The position numbers were made by a program, and so were the translations under genes. Below, in pieces: positions 42,835 through 54,542 of a stretch of DNA of 64,000 bases. Position 1 is the stretch's first letter, and every line of letters begins with the position of its first letter. A model generated the notes under the pieces. It was not told the origin of the DNA. It ran no database searches and worked only from the letters and a program-made list of their open reading frames with translations. This DNA is from Sporobolomyces roseus (taxonomy: Eukaryota > Basidiomycota > Microbotryomycetes > Sporidiobolales > Sporidiobolaceae): NCBI GenBank assembly GCA_016617785.1, contig JADILM010000005.1:248001-312000 (forward strand). Reading direction: 5' to 3'.

Positions 42835-44356
42835 GCGAGGGCAAATGTATTGTAATTCGACTTAGGGCGCGCATGCAAATTTGTCCACTTCTCTCTTCTT
42901 TCCACTTCACTTCTCTTCATTTGAGGATGGAAACAAGGAGACGTTCGAAGGGTCGCTAGTCATCGCAGCATCACATCACAGAGGAGCATTACGTTTCCTC
43001 TCTCCCTCTTCTCAGCTGTGGGAAAAGGTGAGCTACTTTCACTTTCACTTCCTCTTCTTCCTCACTCTCAACTAACTCAAGCCGATCTAGTCCCCGGACA
43101 CTACTACTAGATCCCCCTCTTCTACCCGGTTGCAACCTCTCACCATCACTCAATCGAAACCGTCCCTCTTTTTCACTCTTCCGACAAACAATTCCTCCTC
43201 GGTCGTCGTCAGTTCTCTCCAACCTCTTTTTAACCCTCCGGAAAGCGGTCATCCTTCATCTGGTGAAACCGGGTTAGAGGTCGAGTCTCTGTCGACAATC
43301 GAGTTGGAAAAACGTTGGACTAGAAAAGGAGTGAAAAAGAGGTTGGGTCTTCGACAGGTCAAGTTTTTAGAGGCGAGGGTGAGATCCTACGTTTACCTTG
43401 GATTGCTCGCATTCATTTGCTTGCATCGGTCATGGATCTCGAGGAGGAATTCAAGTCGCTCGACTGCGTGATCGAGGCAAGATCAAACTCGTCGTCAATT
43501 GTCCCTCTCTTCCTCATCTCTCTCCTCTTTTCTACTTCCCCTTCTACTTCTCCTCTACCTCGCTCGACTCGATTCCTGTACACTCAATTCCTTCCAACGT
43601 TCTTCGATCTCGACTCTTCCTCTGTCTTTTCGTCGATCTCTTCCACTCAGTAACCTCGAACAGCGAAGATACGAGCTGATGGAAACTTTTGAGAGGAGTG
43701 ATCTGATGATTGATGTGAGGGAGGCAGAGTTGAGGTTCGTGATGAGGGTAAGTGAGTGTCAGGAGTTGAGGATGAGGTTTGTGGAGAATGGAGGGAAGGA
43801 GTTCTTGGAAGTGATAAAAGAAGAGGGGACAACTAGATGAGTGCGATCACTTTTCCTCTGAGCCGGTCGAGCAACCAGTTCGTCATCATTTAACCAGAGT
43901 TATGCGGCCGCTCAAAGCTCTTTCATTGGAGGTTTGGGTAACGGAATGGGGCTTACTCTCGAACGTCTCCCTCCCTTTCCCTTTCCCCTCTTTCGACACT
44001 TCGACTTTCGCTTGATGGAAGGGATGGTATGGATCGAATGGGATCGGTCACTTATTCACATAGAAGTGCTATTCGTTCCCCTCTTTCCCTCTCTTTCCAC
44101 CATCATCGTCGTCGTCGTCAACAAGAGGGAAGAATGGAGGATAGTTGCAAGCAAGTCTAATGACGAAAACCTATTTTGACAACAACTTTTGAATTTCTTC
44201 ATCTGTAGGCGAGCTTTATACCCTCGTCGATGAGGCTTCACATCTTTTTAACCCTGAAGTCTTGCCCTGCAACTATCTTTCTCCTCTTCCTTCCTTCTCC
44301 TTTTTCGTAGTTGATTCTCATCTCTTCGCAATGTTTGCAACTTCGTTGCTTCTCTC
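42835..44356 (+). repeat. Inverted duplication, copy A
   Basis: About 1.52 kb that reappears reverse-complemented at 54543-56070. The left edge is at GCGAGGG followed by CAAATGTATTGTAATTCG. The right edge is at CTTCGTTGCTTCTCTC; both flanks lose similarity within a few bases. Identity is high throughout with scattered substitutions and indels, and appears complete over about 43930-44240. No terminal inverted repeats, target-site duplications or transposase are seen. Confidence 0.85.
43091..43840 (+). CDS. Putative protein in inverted-repeat copy A (model uncertain)
   Basis: Open frame after a good acceptor (gatctag at 43084-43090, paired with donor gtgagc at 43028). It encodes a Ser/Thr-rich stretch, then STIELEKRWTRKGVKKRLGL, RQVKFLEAR, then a likely intron starting gtgaga. 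Further exons seem to encode EEFKSLDCVIEARSN and RRYELMETFERSDLMIDVRE, MRVSECQELRMRFVENGG, KEFLEVIKEEGTTR. The helical, charged segments are partly conserved in copy B. No start exon was found, and I do not recognise the family. It could be a gene fragment carried by the duplication. Confidence 0.3.
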
Positions 44357-44577
44357 ATACTCTCGTTTTCCTGTCCGATCACTGCCTCACCCTTCGAGAG
44401 ATAGCGATGGACTCATTTCTCGGCGAACGAAACATCGGAACTTGCGAAACAAAGATTCGAAATCCTACTGCAGCTTTCGGTTCAGCCCTTGAAGATCTAG
44501 AAGAATGGTGAATCTCACTCCTCTCGACTGAGCACTGGTTCGTGCGGAGAATAGCGATGAATGTTGCAACGAGAATA

Positions 44578-45541
44578 CTATTTCTTGATGAAATCTGCCC
44601 AAAGTTGAGGAATCTCGTCCTTATGTAGCATACTATCGTGTGTACCCTTCACCGTGTCGTAATCTATCTGTAATCTCTCCTCGATCTCCTTCTCACTCCC
44701 TAATAGCTCCTTCAGCCGCTTCACCATCAGATTCGCCTGTCTCTCCGAAACCAATTCGTCTTCTTTCCCCGATACGACGAAGAACCTCAACTTCTTCCCT
44801 GGTTCGTCATCATACAGTTCCCAATTCGACACTGATTCCGATTTGAGCACCTCCTTGTCAACTCCCATAGCTGCCTGAGTCCAACTTGCGTAATCCGGAT
44901 ATTCTTCCAACATGTCGTTGAGATCGTAAATTCCTGCGATGATGACGATACTCGTTATAGCTTGTCGAATAGAAGGTGGGACGGCGAAAGAGCGGAGGGA
45001 GGGAGGTGGTCGAAGCGTGAGTTGACAGCAGAGGAAAGCGCCGACTGAGTGACCTGCGAGAGCGAGGTCGTTTCGATTCCATTTCGGTGAACCTCCTTCA
45101 CATTCGAGTGTCTCGGAGCTCGTGAGCATGGAGAGGCCGGAGATTACATCGACGATGTGTTCAGGGTGAGCGATTTCGGGAGTTAAGCGATATTCGAGAA
45201 CGGCGAGGGGAAGATTCGTGAGTTTGAGGATACGAGGAACGAGTGTGTTGGTGAAGTCTTCTTTCGATTCTGTGTGCAAATGCAGCGTTCAGTCTATCGA
45301 ACGTGGAAGGAGAGGAGATGAGGAACGGAGAGTTTACCACTCATCCACGCTCCACCTGTTGAGAGCTCAAAGATCGGCATGCGTTCTATAGGTGATTACA
45401 AATAGAGTGGTACTCACCGTGAATCCATACGAGTAGTTGAGAGGAAGGAGAAGCTGATTTAGGGATGAAGAGGTTGAGTGATTGACGAGGGTGATTCGCT
45501 CCTTCGTAAGGGATGTCGAAGTATGAAGAGTAGTCTGACAT
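44578..45541 (-). CDS. BNA7: Kynurenine formamidase (arylformamidase) Bna7
   Basis: An alpha/beta hydrolase read from MSDYSSYFDIPYEGANHPRQ. Two introns bring together LLVWIHGGAWMS (the oxyanion HGGAW motif) and ESKEDFTNTLVPRI. Then NLPLAVLEYRLTPEIAHPEH, DLALAGHSVGAFLCCQ (nucleophile Ser in GHSVG), IVIIAGIYDLNDMLEEYPDY, VVSGKEDELVSERQ (acid) and GTHDSMLHKDEIPQLW (catalytic His), ending FIKK. The length of about 270 residues fits fungal Bna7. It hydrolyses N-formylkynurenine to kynurenine in the de novo NAD pathway, in the cytosol. The intron between HG and GAW is gtgagt ... caacag. The gene sits just inside the inverted repeat. Confidence 0.85.
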
Positions 45542-46117
45542 GACTACTATCGAACGAGCTAGTCAAGTTGGAAAGTGAGAGGTGAGAGATCGTTCTTTGG
45601 CGGTTCGACTCAGCGGTAAAAAATTGAAACTTCGCAAACTCACAGACCGCTCAATTTCCTCTCCCTCTCATCGCCTCACTCGCTTGTTCCGATAAGGTTC
45701 GACATGATAAGATCGACTGTACGCAGATGGAGAGTATCACTGCGTCGAACGAGAGGCTCTGTCCTGCGAAATGAATCCAGCCTCTTTCCGAAAGCGTCGT
45801 CTTTCGCTTTTCTTTCCCTCTCTCACACTTTTCGCACTCTTTCCAAAGGCTATCTATCTAGACATCATCTAGAGCTTGTGCACTCTACTTTTAGTAAAGT
45901 TTAGCTCTGCTCCAACTGCTAGACTCGTTGGATCTCAAAACTTTGTCGTTTCGCTTCGAACAGTGGATTCATCTCGCCTCTTCTTCTCTGGCTCTCAATC
46001 CTCTCCTCTTCTTCAGTTCACACTCACTCAAAGACGTCCTCACTCGACTGGTCTACCACCACCCGAAGTCTACCTTCGCTCAAGTCCCGACTCTTCGACC
46101 TCGACTTTCCTTCAGAG
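45542..46117. promoter_or_regulatory. Divergent upstream region of BNA7 and the small CPL1-like gene
   Basis: 575 nt between divergent starts. No motif is recognised, and the short open frames here look spurious. Confidence 0.4.
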
Positions 46118-46785
46118 ATGCGGCTTATCGTTCTCTATCTCTCTGTGGCTCTGCTCTTCCTCCTGTTGGATCCCGTCGAAGCGATGAAGAAGAAGAAGAT
46201 CAAGAAGCCTCGTACCTTCTGTCCGCCCAATGAAGTCGCTTGCCCGATCAGTGGTTCAACGTGAGTCGATTCCCTTCCTCTCTCTCGAATCTCGACGCTT
46301 TTGAGGAGCTGCAGCTAACTCGTCTACTCGATACAGAACGTACCAAGACGCACTCAAGCAACATCTCGAGAGGAATGCGACTGTACAAGGGATCATGGCA
46401 GGCGACGGAGGTTGTGAGTTTTTCTATCTCGCAAGCTCGTCTCTTTTTCCGAACCCTTTTGCTGACTCCTCCCTCATTTCCTCCAGATGAATGCATCAAT
46501 GTTCAAGAAGCTTTGGACTCTTGTGGAGGTTGTGCGTCGACTGGCGAAGGGAGGGATTGTACAAAGATTCGAGGAGCGGTCGGAGTCACTTGCGCTGAAT
46601 CCCGCTGTAAAGTGTCGTATTGTCGACCAGGGTGGAAGGTGGCAATGTCGGGAGAAGCGTGTGTACGGTCAAAGACGAGGGCGACAGATGGATCGACAAC
46701 GAAGGGTTCGACGAAGGATTTGAAGAAGTTAGCGAGAAAGCATGCTCAACGACACGAAACTCATGGTTCTCCTCTCCCCTCTTGA
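46118..46785 (+). CDS. Small CPL1-like cysteine-rich secreted protein
   Basis: The start MRLIVLYLSVALLFLLLDPV, then EAM is a signal peptide. It is followed by FCPPNEVACPISGSTTYQDA, a short variable stretch, and the CPL1-like domain GGYECINVQEALDSCGGCAS, TGEGRDCTKIRGAVGVTCAE, SRCKVSYCRPGWKVAMSGEA, CVR. A Lys/Ser/His-rich tail ends SPLPS at 46785. Introns follow the codons for STT and for GGY, the same places as in the large neighbour at 47755-50697, so the two are paralogs that differ by the ten N-terminal repeats of the large one. CPL1 in Cryptococcus is a secreted, virulence-linked protein; this role should not be assumed here. Confidence 0.82.
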
Positions 46786-47754
46786 TTCCTCGTACACACA
46801 TATACCTCATGACCCCTTTTATACCATTGTTGCACTATCCTAACGAACCCTTTTGTACTATATGCAATCCGTTCTTTCTTGCGAGCTTCAAGTTTTTTGT
46901 CGCATCCCCTCTCTCGAAGCTTCTTTCTGCCCTTCTACTTGAAATCGCGATATTCAGACGCCGACAAAGATAGTCACGTCGTCAACGGCATACACCTGCT
47001 CGGAAGGAGAGAACCAGCCTTGCTTGACTAAAATGACTTGGGTTCGAAATAACGCTTTGAACTCGTTTCACCAACCGGTTCGCTTTTCGCCGATTCAATT
47101 TTCGACACATAGATCGACTTCATAAAGCTGGGGTTAAAGTACTCCCTCTTTCAGCGTAAAGTGATAGTATGCGAGGAACACGGAAAGGTCGAGAAGAGGC
47201 AGACACCTCGACTCTCTCTATGCTCCATTTCACCAAGTTCGTCAAAGTATACCTCGTCGAGGGAACGTTCTCGTTAAATGACAAGGACCGGAACGTCGGA
47301 TTGTCGATCCGAAAATCGAGAGAGGAAAAGCTCGAGGGAGAAGTGGTCTTTTTTTTGTGTCAGCCCCTCGCATCGTTCCTTCCAAATGCGTACTTGACTT
47401 GACTTTTTCCTTACGAATTGGCCTCCGCTTCTGTCTCTCGACTCCAGACTCCTTGTTTAATTGGGCTTGATTCATCTTAGGCGGCCTTTGTTTCGCCCTA
47501 TTGCCCTCCTCTCGAACCAGGAGCTTTTTCTCTCTTCCCTCTCACCCTTTCATTATCGCTCCTATATAGACCAGCTTTGAGCCTACCTTAGCTCTACAGC
47601 CGTCTCCTCTGTCCTAGTCCTCTCCTCCCTCAGTCAGTGCCGATCCTCCGTCAAGACCAAATCTTTCGTCGGGAGCAGCCTTTCTTTTTCCCTGCCACTT
47701 TCTCCTCAGTAACGACCGACCCGACTCCTACGCTCTTTTTACCAATACTTCAAT
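46786..47754. promoter_or_regulatory. Upstream region of the large CPL1-like gene
   Basis: 969 nt, AT-richer than the genes around it near 46780-46960, with poly-T runs at 47345-47356. No supported gene. A long pyrimidine-rich leader (47510-47750) precedes the ATG, as is common before highly expressed fungal genes. Confidence 0.4.
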
Positions 47755-50697
47755 ATGCGCTCTTCGCTATTCCTCACGACCCTTGCGTCCCTCTCCCTAT
47801 ACTCCTTCGCCTCCGCTTCTTCCCTCGACACTTCCCCAGTCCCTATCCCGGCGAACACCACCGCTGTCTCACCTCATCCTGAACACCACCTCGAGAAGCG
47901 AACACTCTGTATCCTCGGTCTTTGTCTAGGTGGATCGTCATATGATTCAGATGTTAACAACTGTGGTTCGAGGTACAACCGCTGCCCAACTTCGTGGCTC
48001 AACGGAGGAGGAGCAGTTTGTTCAGCGGGAGTTTGCGGTCCATCTTACTGTAACTCTGGCTTCGACTTCAACTGGTTGAGTGGGAAATGTCAGGACGTGC
48101 GATCAGACTCGGACAACTGGTTCGTCCTTCGTTCCCTCTTCGACTCAAAAATCGAATTTCGATCGCTGACTCCTTGTGTCTCGTCCTCCTCTCATAGCGG
48201 TAAATGCGGTCAAGTCTGCTCCGTCAACAACGCAGCGAGTACTACTTGCATCAGCGGTCAATGTTATGCCAGTGCGTTATTTGCGAAGAATGGAATTCGA
48301 TCAAAGCTGAGACTGATTGATCGCTTCTTCCCTTTGTTCAGAGTCTTGCGCTCCTGGTTTCACTCTCTCATCCGGTACTTGCACCAAGACTGTCGATACT
48401 ACCTCCGACGTGAGTCTCATTCCTATCCCCCTCTCTCTCTCGAGAATTCGCGGCTGACTCGCTTCTTCGCGTTTCTTACAGTTCAACAACTGCGGTGCTC
48501 TCGGTAACAGGTGTCCTTCTTCCTTCTCGAACGGTTTCGGATCGGTCTGCAAGAATTCTGTCTGTCAACCGACGAGCTGTCAATCAGGTTACGCTTTCGA
48601 TTACGGAAGTTCATCTTGCCGCAATTTGCTGAGCGACTCATCGAACTGGTTAGCTTTTCGCTTCCCCTCTCATCTCGATCGATTCGGCTCAGTGACTGAC
48701 TTCGTTTCGGATCGATTCGCAGTGGTACTCTCGGAAACGTTTGCGCTTTCCCCTTCGGTTCCGGAACTTGCTCGTCGGGAGTGTGCAAACTCACCAGCTG
48801 CAAGTCTGGATACTACAACATCAACGGTATCTGTACCTCGCTCAACTTGCAATCCGATGTCAACAACTGGTGAGTTTGGTTTCGAGCTTCTTCCCCTTTT
48901 CAAAGCAGTGTCTGACCTTCACTTTTCGCTTCTTTTCAGCGGATCGGTCGGAAACGTTTGCTCGTACCCCAACGGTGTCGCTTCGTGTAACAGCGGATAC
49001 TGCTCGCTCACTGGCTGCCAAAGCGGTTACCAACTCAAGACTACCGCTTTCCTCGGACTCCTCTTCCCTCAAACAACCTGTGTCGCCGTCGATACTTCGA
49101 GCGATGTATGTTTCTAGAGCTCTATCTCTTCTCTCGCAGTATGGTAGCTGACGAGAACTTCGACGCTCTTAACAGGAGGACAACTGTGGAAGTATCGGAA
49201 ACAAATGTTCTTTCCCTAACGGAGACGGAAACTGCTACGGTGGAGTCTGCAAGTACTCGTTCTGCAACCGAGGATTCCAACTCGTCAACAACGTCTGTAC
49301 TTCGATGGATTTGACTTCCGACATCAACAACTGGTGAGCTTCATTCGTTTCTTTGACCTCGGAATCCCTCGCTGACTTTGATCTCCCTCCTCTTCCTCAG
49401 CGGTGCCGTCGGCAATAAGTGCTCGTTCTCCCTAGGTTCCGGAATCTGCTCAAACTCTAGGTGCACCTACACCTCTTGCAACTCTCCCTACGCTCTCTCA
49501 TCGGGATCTTGCAATCTCGTCAACCTCCTCACGGACGAGAACAACTGCGGTTCCGTCGGCAACGTTTGCCCTTCGTCCTACTCGAACGGAGGTCGAGGTT
49601 ACTGCCTTCTCGGAAAATGCACTTCGTCTTGCAACAGTCTTTTCGATTTCGACGTTCTCCTTGGGTTCTGCCGAGATGTCTCTTCTGACACCAACAACTG
49701 GTTAGTTCTCGCTTTCAGTCTCCTCATCGCTAGCGCACGAGCTTACTCGCGTTTCCTTCTCTCGCAGTGGTCGATGTGGTCAAAAATGCTCTCTCCCCGG
49801 TGCCGCCGCTACTGCTTGCAAGTCTGGAACCTGCATTGCTACCGCTTGCCAAGCTGGTTTCACTCTACAAAACGGTGCTTGTACTTCGGTCAACCTCGAC
49901 AGTGATGGTGAGTTCCTTTTTGAACATTCTCGAATTTCGAATCGAGCTGATTGCATTTCTCTCTCCAGTCAACAACTGTGGTCAACTCGGCAAGGTCTGC
50001 CAATTCCTTCCCGCCGGAGCTTCTGGTGTCTGCACCAAGGGACAATGTCAACTCACTGGCTGCCCTAGCGGATTCGCCCTCACGAGTGGTAAGTCTCTAT
50101 ATCCGATGAGAGAGATTTCGAAAGACCAATTCCGCTAACGTTTCTTTCCTTTCATCTCACTTTCAGGTGTTTGCGTCAAATCGACCGCCTCTCAACGTGC
50201 TCGCGCCAAGAAGAGCAAGATCACTGCTCCCAAATCGCTTTGCCCTAGCGCAAACGAGGTCGCTTGCCCTATCGTCGGATCCTCTTCTTACGATCAAGCT
50301 GTCGCTCAACACTTCACTTCCGCAACCGAGTTCTCAGGTGTCTTCGCTGGCGAAGGCGGATGTACGTTACTATTCCTTGAACTCGTACAGTTTCGGACGT
50401 TTCGCTGACTTTTCGTTCTCCCTTTCCTCAGATGAATGCCTCGATGTCACCCAAGCTTTGGATTCTTGCGGAGGTTGTGCTTCAACTGGCGAAGGTCAAG
50501 ACTGCACCAAGATCCGTGGAGCCATGTCGATGGGTTGCGAAACCTCGAAATGCGTCGTCTACTCTTGCGAAGCCGGATGGAAACCATCTCTCGCTGGCGA
50601 CAAATGTGTTCGAGTACGATCCCACTCTTCATCTCACAACTCGACCGCCAAGCGACATATCGCCGCTCGACACCACCTCAGTCACGGTTCACTATAG
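47755..50697 (+). CDS. Large CPL1-like secreted protein with ten cysteine repeats
   Basis: Signal peptide MRSSLFLTTLASLSLYSFAS. A dibasic KR (EHHLEKR) follows and could be a Kex2 site. Then ten repeats of about 45 to 60 residues occur with the pattern NNCGx2GNxC, Gx3C, xGxC, x3-4C, xGx, C, ending in SD(x)NN: for example VNNCGSRYNRCPTSW, CGSVGNVCSYPNGVASCNSG and NNCGQLGKVCQFLPAGASG. After the tenth comes LCPSANEVACPIVGSSSYDQ and the CPL1-like domain GGYECLDVTQALDSCGGCAS, TGEGQDCTKIRGAMSMGCET, SKCVVYSCEAGWKPSL, CVR. It ends HLSHGSL at 50697. At least five introns split the first Cys codon of a repeat as TG|C in phase 2. Probably extracellular or wall-associated; binding partner unknown. Confidence 0.85.
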
Positions 50698-51082
50698 AAG
50701 GAGTCCTCTTCTCGACTCCCCCATATTTTCCCACTTTCTCACATATTTTCGCTAGTTCAACTTGCACTTTCGTTTTTCCCTACTTTTTGTCTCTATTCTC
50801 ACTCTTGTTTTTAACCCATATACCCCACAACCTCGTTACTCTTACTCAGTCATAGCCTTACATACTGTAGCCCTCATTTTCATTTTACCTGTCTCTTTCG
50901 TTCTTGATTTGGACGGGAGACAGAGTCTGCTCACGGAATCTCGCACACCCCTTGAAATTACCACTACCTATCCGGATCCATTGTCTTCGAGTCGAGAAGA
51001 GAAGAGAACGAGTGATAACATTGCGAGATACAGAGAGAGTACGATCACAACAAGTTGACAGATAGATGTCTGGAACAGAACT
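50698..51082. other. Intergenic between convergent genes
   Basis: T-rich 3' region of the large CPL1 gene (50700-50830) and 3' flank of the F-BAR/RhoGAP gene. No gene is seen. Confidence 0.5.
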
Positions 51083-54000
51083 TCACAACGATGAGGTCGA
51101 GCTCGACTGAGGTATATGTCGTCCGAGAGCAGCTGAGAGTGGTGGACTCGGAGAGTTGAGGTCGTGTCGAGATGAACGGAAAGCGTCGGAAGGAGGAGGA
51201 AGATCTTCGAAGTAGGGAGGTTCCGAGGAAGTAGATGACGAGCGAAGAGGAGAAGCGGCGTGTTGTACATGAGGTCGTGGAGCATTCGGATAGACTGGGA
51301 CAGCTGAGGTGCGACTCGGGGGATGAGGAGGTAGTTGAGATTGATGAGGCTCTGCGACGAGCAAGCCTGCTGAAGCTGCGTTCTGATAAAGGGCGTAGAT
51401 CGACTCGTTGGACTGTCTGCTATTCCTTGTTGCTGTAGATCGGAAATAGTCAGAATGGCTCTCGGCAATCGATCGAGGAGAAAGCGATCTAACCTGGGTT
51501 TTGAGCATTCAACGCAGACATACTCGGAGACGGACTGAGCTCGCCAGATTGAGCTGACTGCAGGGATTGTGTGGATTGCGCAGATTGAGCCGAAGGTGGT
51601 CGGACGAAGCTGCTGAGGTTTCCGCTCGGATTTCTCGACCGAACGAGGGGAGGTTGTTCGATAGGTAAGCCATCGAAGAGAGTTGATTGCTGCTTGATGA
51701 GCAGCTCCATAGTCGAGTCCTATAATGAGATTGTTGTCAGTCCGAGCTATCATAGCTTCAAAAAGGTAGAGAGTATGTACCTTGAAATGTGACAGAGTCT
51801 CGAGAGTCGTCCCCTCTTCTTCTCCGAACACGACAGTGCTGAAGATCATGCCGAGATTCGACGCAGTCATCTTGTTGACGGGCTCGTACTCGACAACTCG
51901 AGCGAGATGTTGACAAAGCGCTTTGAGCGTAGCTTGTTGAGGTGGCGAAAGTCGTCGAATCCGTCGAATCAGGCTCGGAATTGCGGTTTCAGGTGAAGAC
52001 GCGTACTCGGAAACGAATACTTTGCGACTGCACAAGCGTAACAGCGTGAGCGCGAGGGGTGGGGAGGAGGGCAAGAAACGACTCACTCGGCGGTCGAAAA
52101 AGGGAAGAGAGGGATAGGAAGTTGTCGCAGATACAGCTATGGCACGGCTGCGTCAACCGAGGTCGCGAGCAAATAGAAGGGACGGACGCGAGCTCACCTT
52201 GAGTACACCGGCCACGGCGGAGACATCGTCTTGATCTGAAAACTGGAAACTTTCCTCCTCCTTCTCGAATTGGTGAACAAACTGCTGAACAGTCGCAAGT
52301 TTCCCTACTCAGCCAAGCGTAATTGTGTCAAACCTCTGCTCTCGATCTCACTGGTACCGCCGATCGAACTTACCTGGTACTCGATAGATTCCCTCGATAT
52401 CGAGACCGGAGCTTTCGACTTTGGCGATACTGTCGATCTCTCTCTCATCAGCGATCGATGCTCTGTTGAGTAAGAAGAGATGACTCACCAGCGTTGTACG
52501 ATGAGAGGAACGAGGACTCCAGCATGATTCGCACAATAATCTTGTAGTCCCACTCCGAATAACAGACTTCGACATTCACCGATGAAAGCGTTGATATCTG
52601 ATGGATCAGCAGGGCGTCATAGTCAGTATGAGATCTGACTATAGGCACTGTAATGAACGCTCACAGTAGACAGGTGGATCAGGAGGAGCTTCGTCCCGAA
52701 CCGCGAGGAAATAGTTGTCCACATCTTTGTAAGGTTCAATATGATCAACAGCAGGTTTGATATGATCACCGATCTGTTCGGCGCTCGATGAAAGCGTCAG
52801 ATTCAGCAACTGAGTCGGAAAGACAAAGTCAGAGATACTTACCGCAACTTGAGAATAACCGAGACTGAGCTGATCCGCTACTCGCTGATCGAGCGTAGAT
52901 TTGACTGACAAGGCGAGCTCCGTGACGAACTCTCGTAACGATTCGCGAGCTGAGGCTTGTACTCGTTGCTTCTGCAGTCGGAGAGTTTCGAGTTGGAAGA
53001 TCCCGGCTCGATATTGACGATCTGTACAGACCGCTTCGAGTTGGCATCGTCTCGGGTAGGAGAGGCGAGAAGAGTCAAGTAAAGAACGTACCCGCTTCCT
53101 CGGCTTCTCTTTTCAGCTTGCTCCCATACTGACGACTTCTAACACCCTTGTTCGGATTGAGTGCAGTCGATGGATCGTTCCCTTTCGCCAAACTTCCTAC
53201 TGCCCGAACAATCGAATTCACTCTGTTTTTCTCGGTCGTCCAATCTCGTTTCGCGATCGCTTCGAAGACGTTCTGTTTTGCTGTTGGAGGATCTCGATAG
53301 GCGGAAGGAACGGCACCGGACGTCGAGGTTGCTCCTGAAACGAAGACAGCGCTGTGAGGAGGCGAGCCATACGAATATGAAGCTGGATGTTCGTCGTCGA
53401 ATCCAGATTGTTCAGGATTTCCTCCTCCTCCACCTTTCGAAGAAGATGCCGACGAACTGCTTCGATTTCGACCTTTCGCAGGGATAAAGTGCCCCGCATC
53501 GCTGTTAGAATGCCAGTGTTCTGGTGGCCATCCACCTAGCTCCGAATGACCGGGTGATTTCGCTCCTCCTCCCTCTCTTTCCTTCTCCCGCTCATGAGAT
53601 TCCTTCAAATGTTCCGCTTCTTCATGGTGCTGTAACTCCTCCACCTTCCTCTCGTAAGTCTTTCTCAGCCGTCCGACGACTGCCTTGTAATCTGCGTACT
53701 CGCTAGCCGTTGAACGCAAGTCGTCGCGAATTCTTCGACCAATTCGATCCTGCGATAACATCCGAAAGTTAGCTCGCGTTCTCCCGCGACGCATCGTAAA
53801 GCTCACTCTATCATCTCGAAAGTGTCCCAACCTCTGTATCAGTCTCTCTAATCCTTCAGCAGCATTTCGATGAGATTGTGCCTCATTTTCGACGCTATTC
53901 TTGACCTCTCCCCAAGAATGTCTCCAGCTTGTCGGTATCTGTGCGTGGAGTCTATAGAAGAGTTCCTGTAAGCTAGTGAGGGTCCAGAGAGTGTTGAGAG

Positions 54001-54264
54001 AAGGTACGAACTCGTTGGTTTGTTCTGGAGAGGTTGAGCGAGACAACTACACGACGACAACATGAGTGAGCGTATAGGATGGATGTGGAGCTCTATTATA
54101 CCTTTCGTAAGCTATCAGCGTAATCCAATTCGATCTCCTGCCTGTTGTTTGCGATGTTAGCTCCACTCGAGATTCGGACTTTCCGAAAGGTGAACGTACC
54201 TGCGCCGTAGGAATGCTATATAGCCATCAAGCTCCCTCATGAGAGCTACTTGATGGTCGTCCAT
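51083..54264 (-). CDS. F-BAR and RhoGAP domain protein (Rgd1-like)
   Basis: The N-terminal F-BAR region starts MDDHQVALMRELDGYIAFLR, then EIELDYADSLRKLSRS, FVPSLNTLWTLTSLQELFYR, LHAQIPTSWRHSW, DYKAVVGRLRKTYERKVEEL. A Ser/Gly-rich insert follows, then TEKNRVNSIVRAVGSL, LETLRLQKQRVQASARESLR and FVTELALSVKSTL. The RhoGAP domain has LLFGVGLQDYCANHAGVLVP, LIVQRCI, SSGLDIEGIYRVP (the conserved G-I-x-R-x-P with catalytic Arg), DQDDVSAVAGVLK, LPIPLFPF and LARVVEYEPVNKMTASNLGM, IFSTVVF. The layout matches S. cerevisiae Rgd1 and S. pombe Rga8-type proteins, which turn off Rho3/Rho4-type GTPases at polarity sites. The Gln/Ser-rich C-terminus ends STSSL. About nine introns. Confidence 0.85.
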
Positions 54265-54542
54265 CGCGTGATCGAGTTGGAAGTTGTTGGGTGAGAATGG
54301 TCAGAGCGAAAGTTGCGTTTCGTCTCGACTTTCGCAGACAACAAATAATCTCATTCCGTTCGCTTGACTTCGAATGAGTATCAACGTAGATTCCATTGAT
54401 AGCGCCTTCTTCTGGGCACCGACCGCGTGAGAGAGCGACAGAGGAAAAGATTCGCAGTCTCTCGAGTTTGCGCAGATAAGGTCAACTCGAGCAGGAAGAC
54501 AAACTTAATCTCTTTCGCTCTCGAGACGAGAACAAAGATGAC
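54265..54542. promoter_or_regulatory. Upstream region of the F-BAR/RhoGAP gene
   Basis: A unique segment between the RhoGAP ATG and the edge of inverted-repeat copy B. No motif is recognised. Confidence 0.35.
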
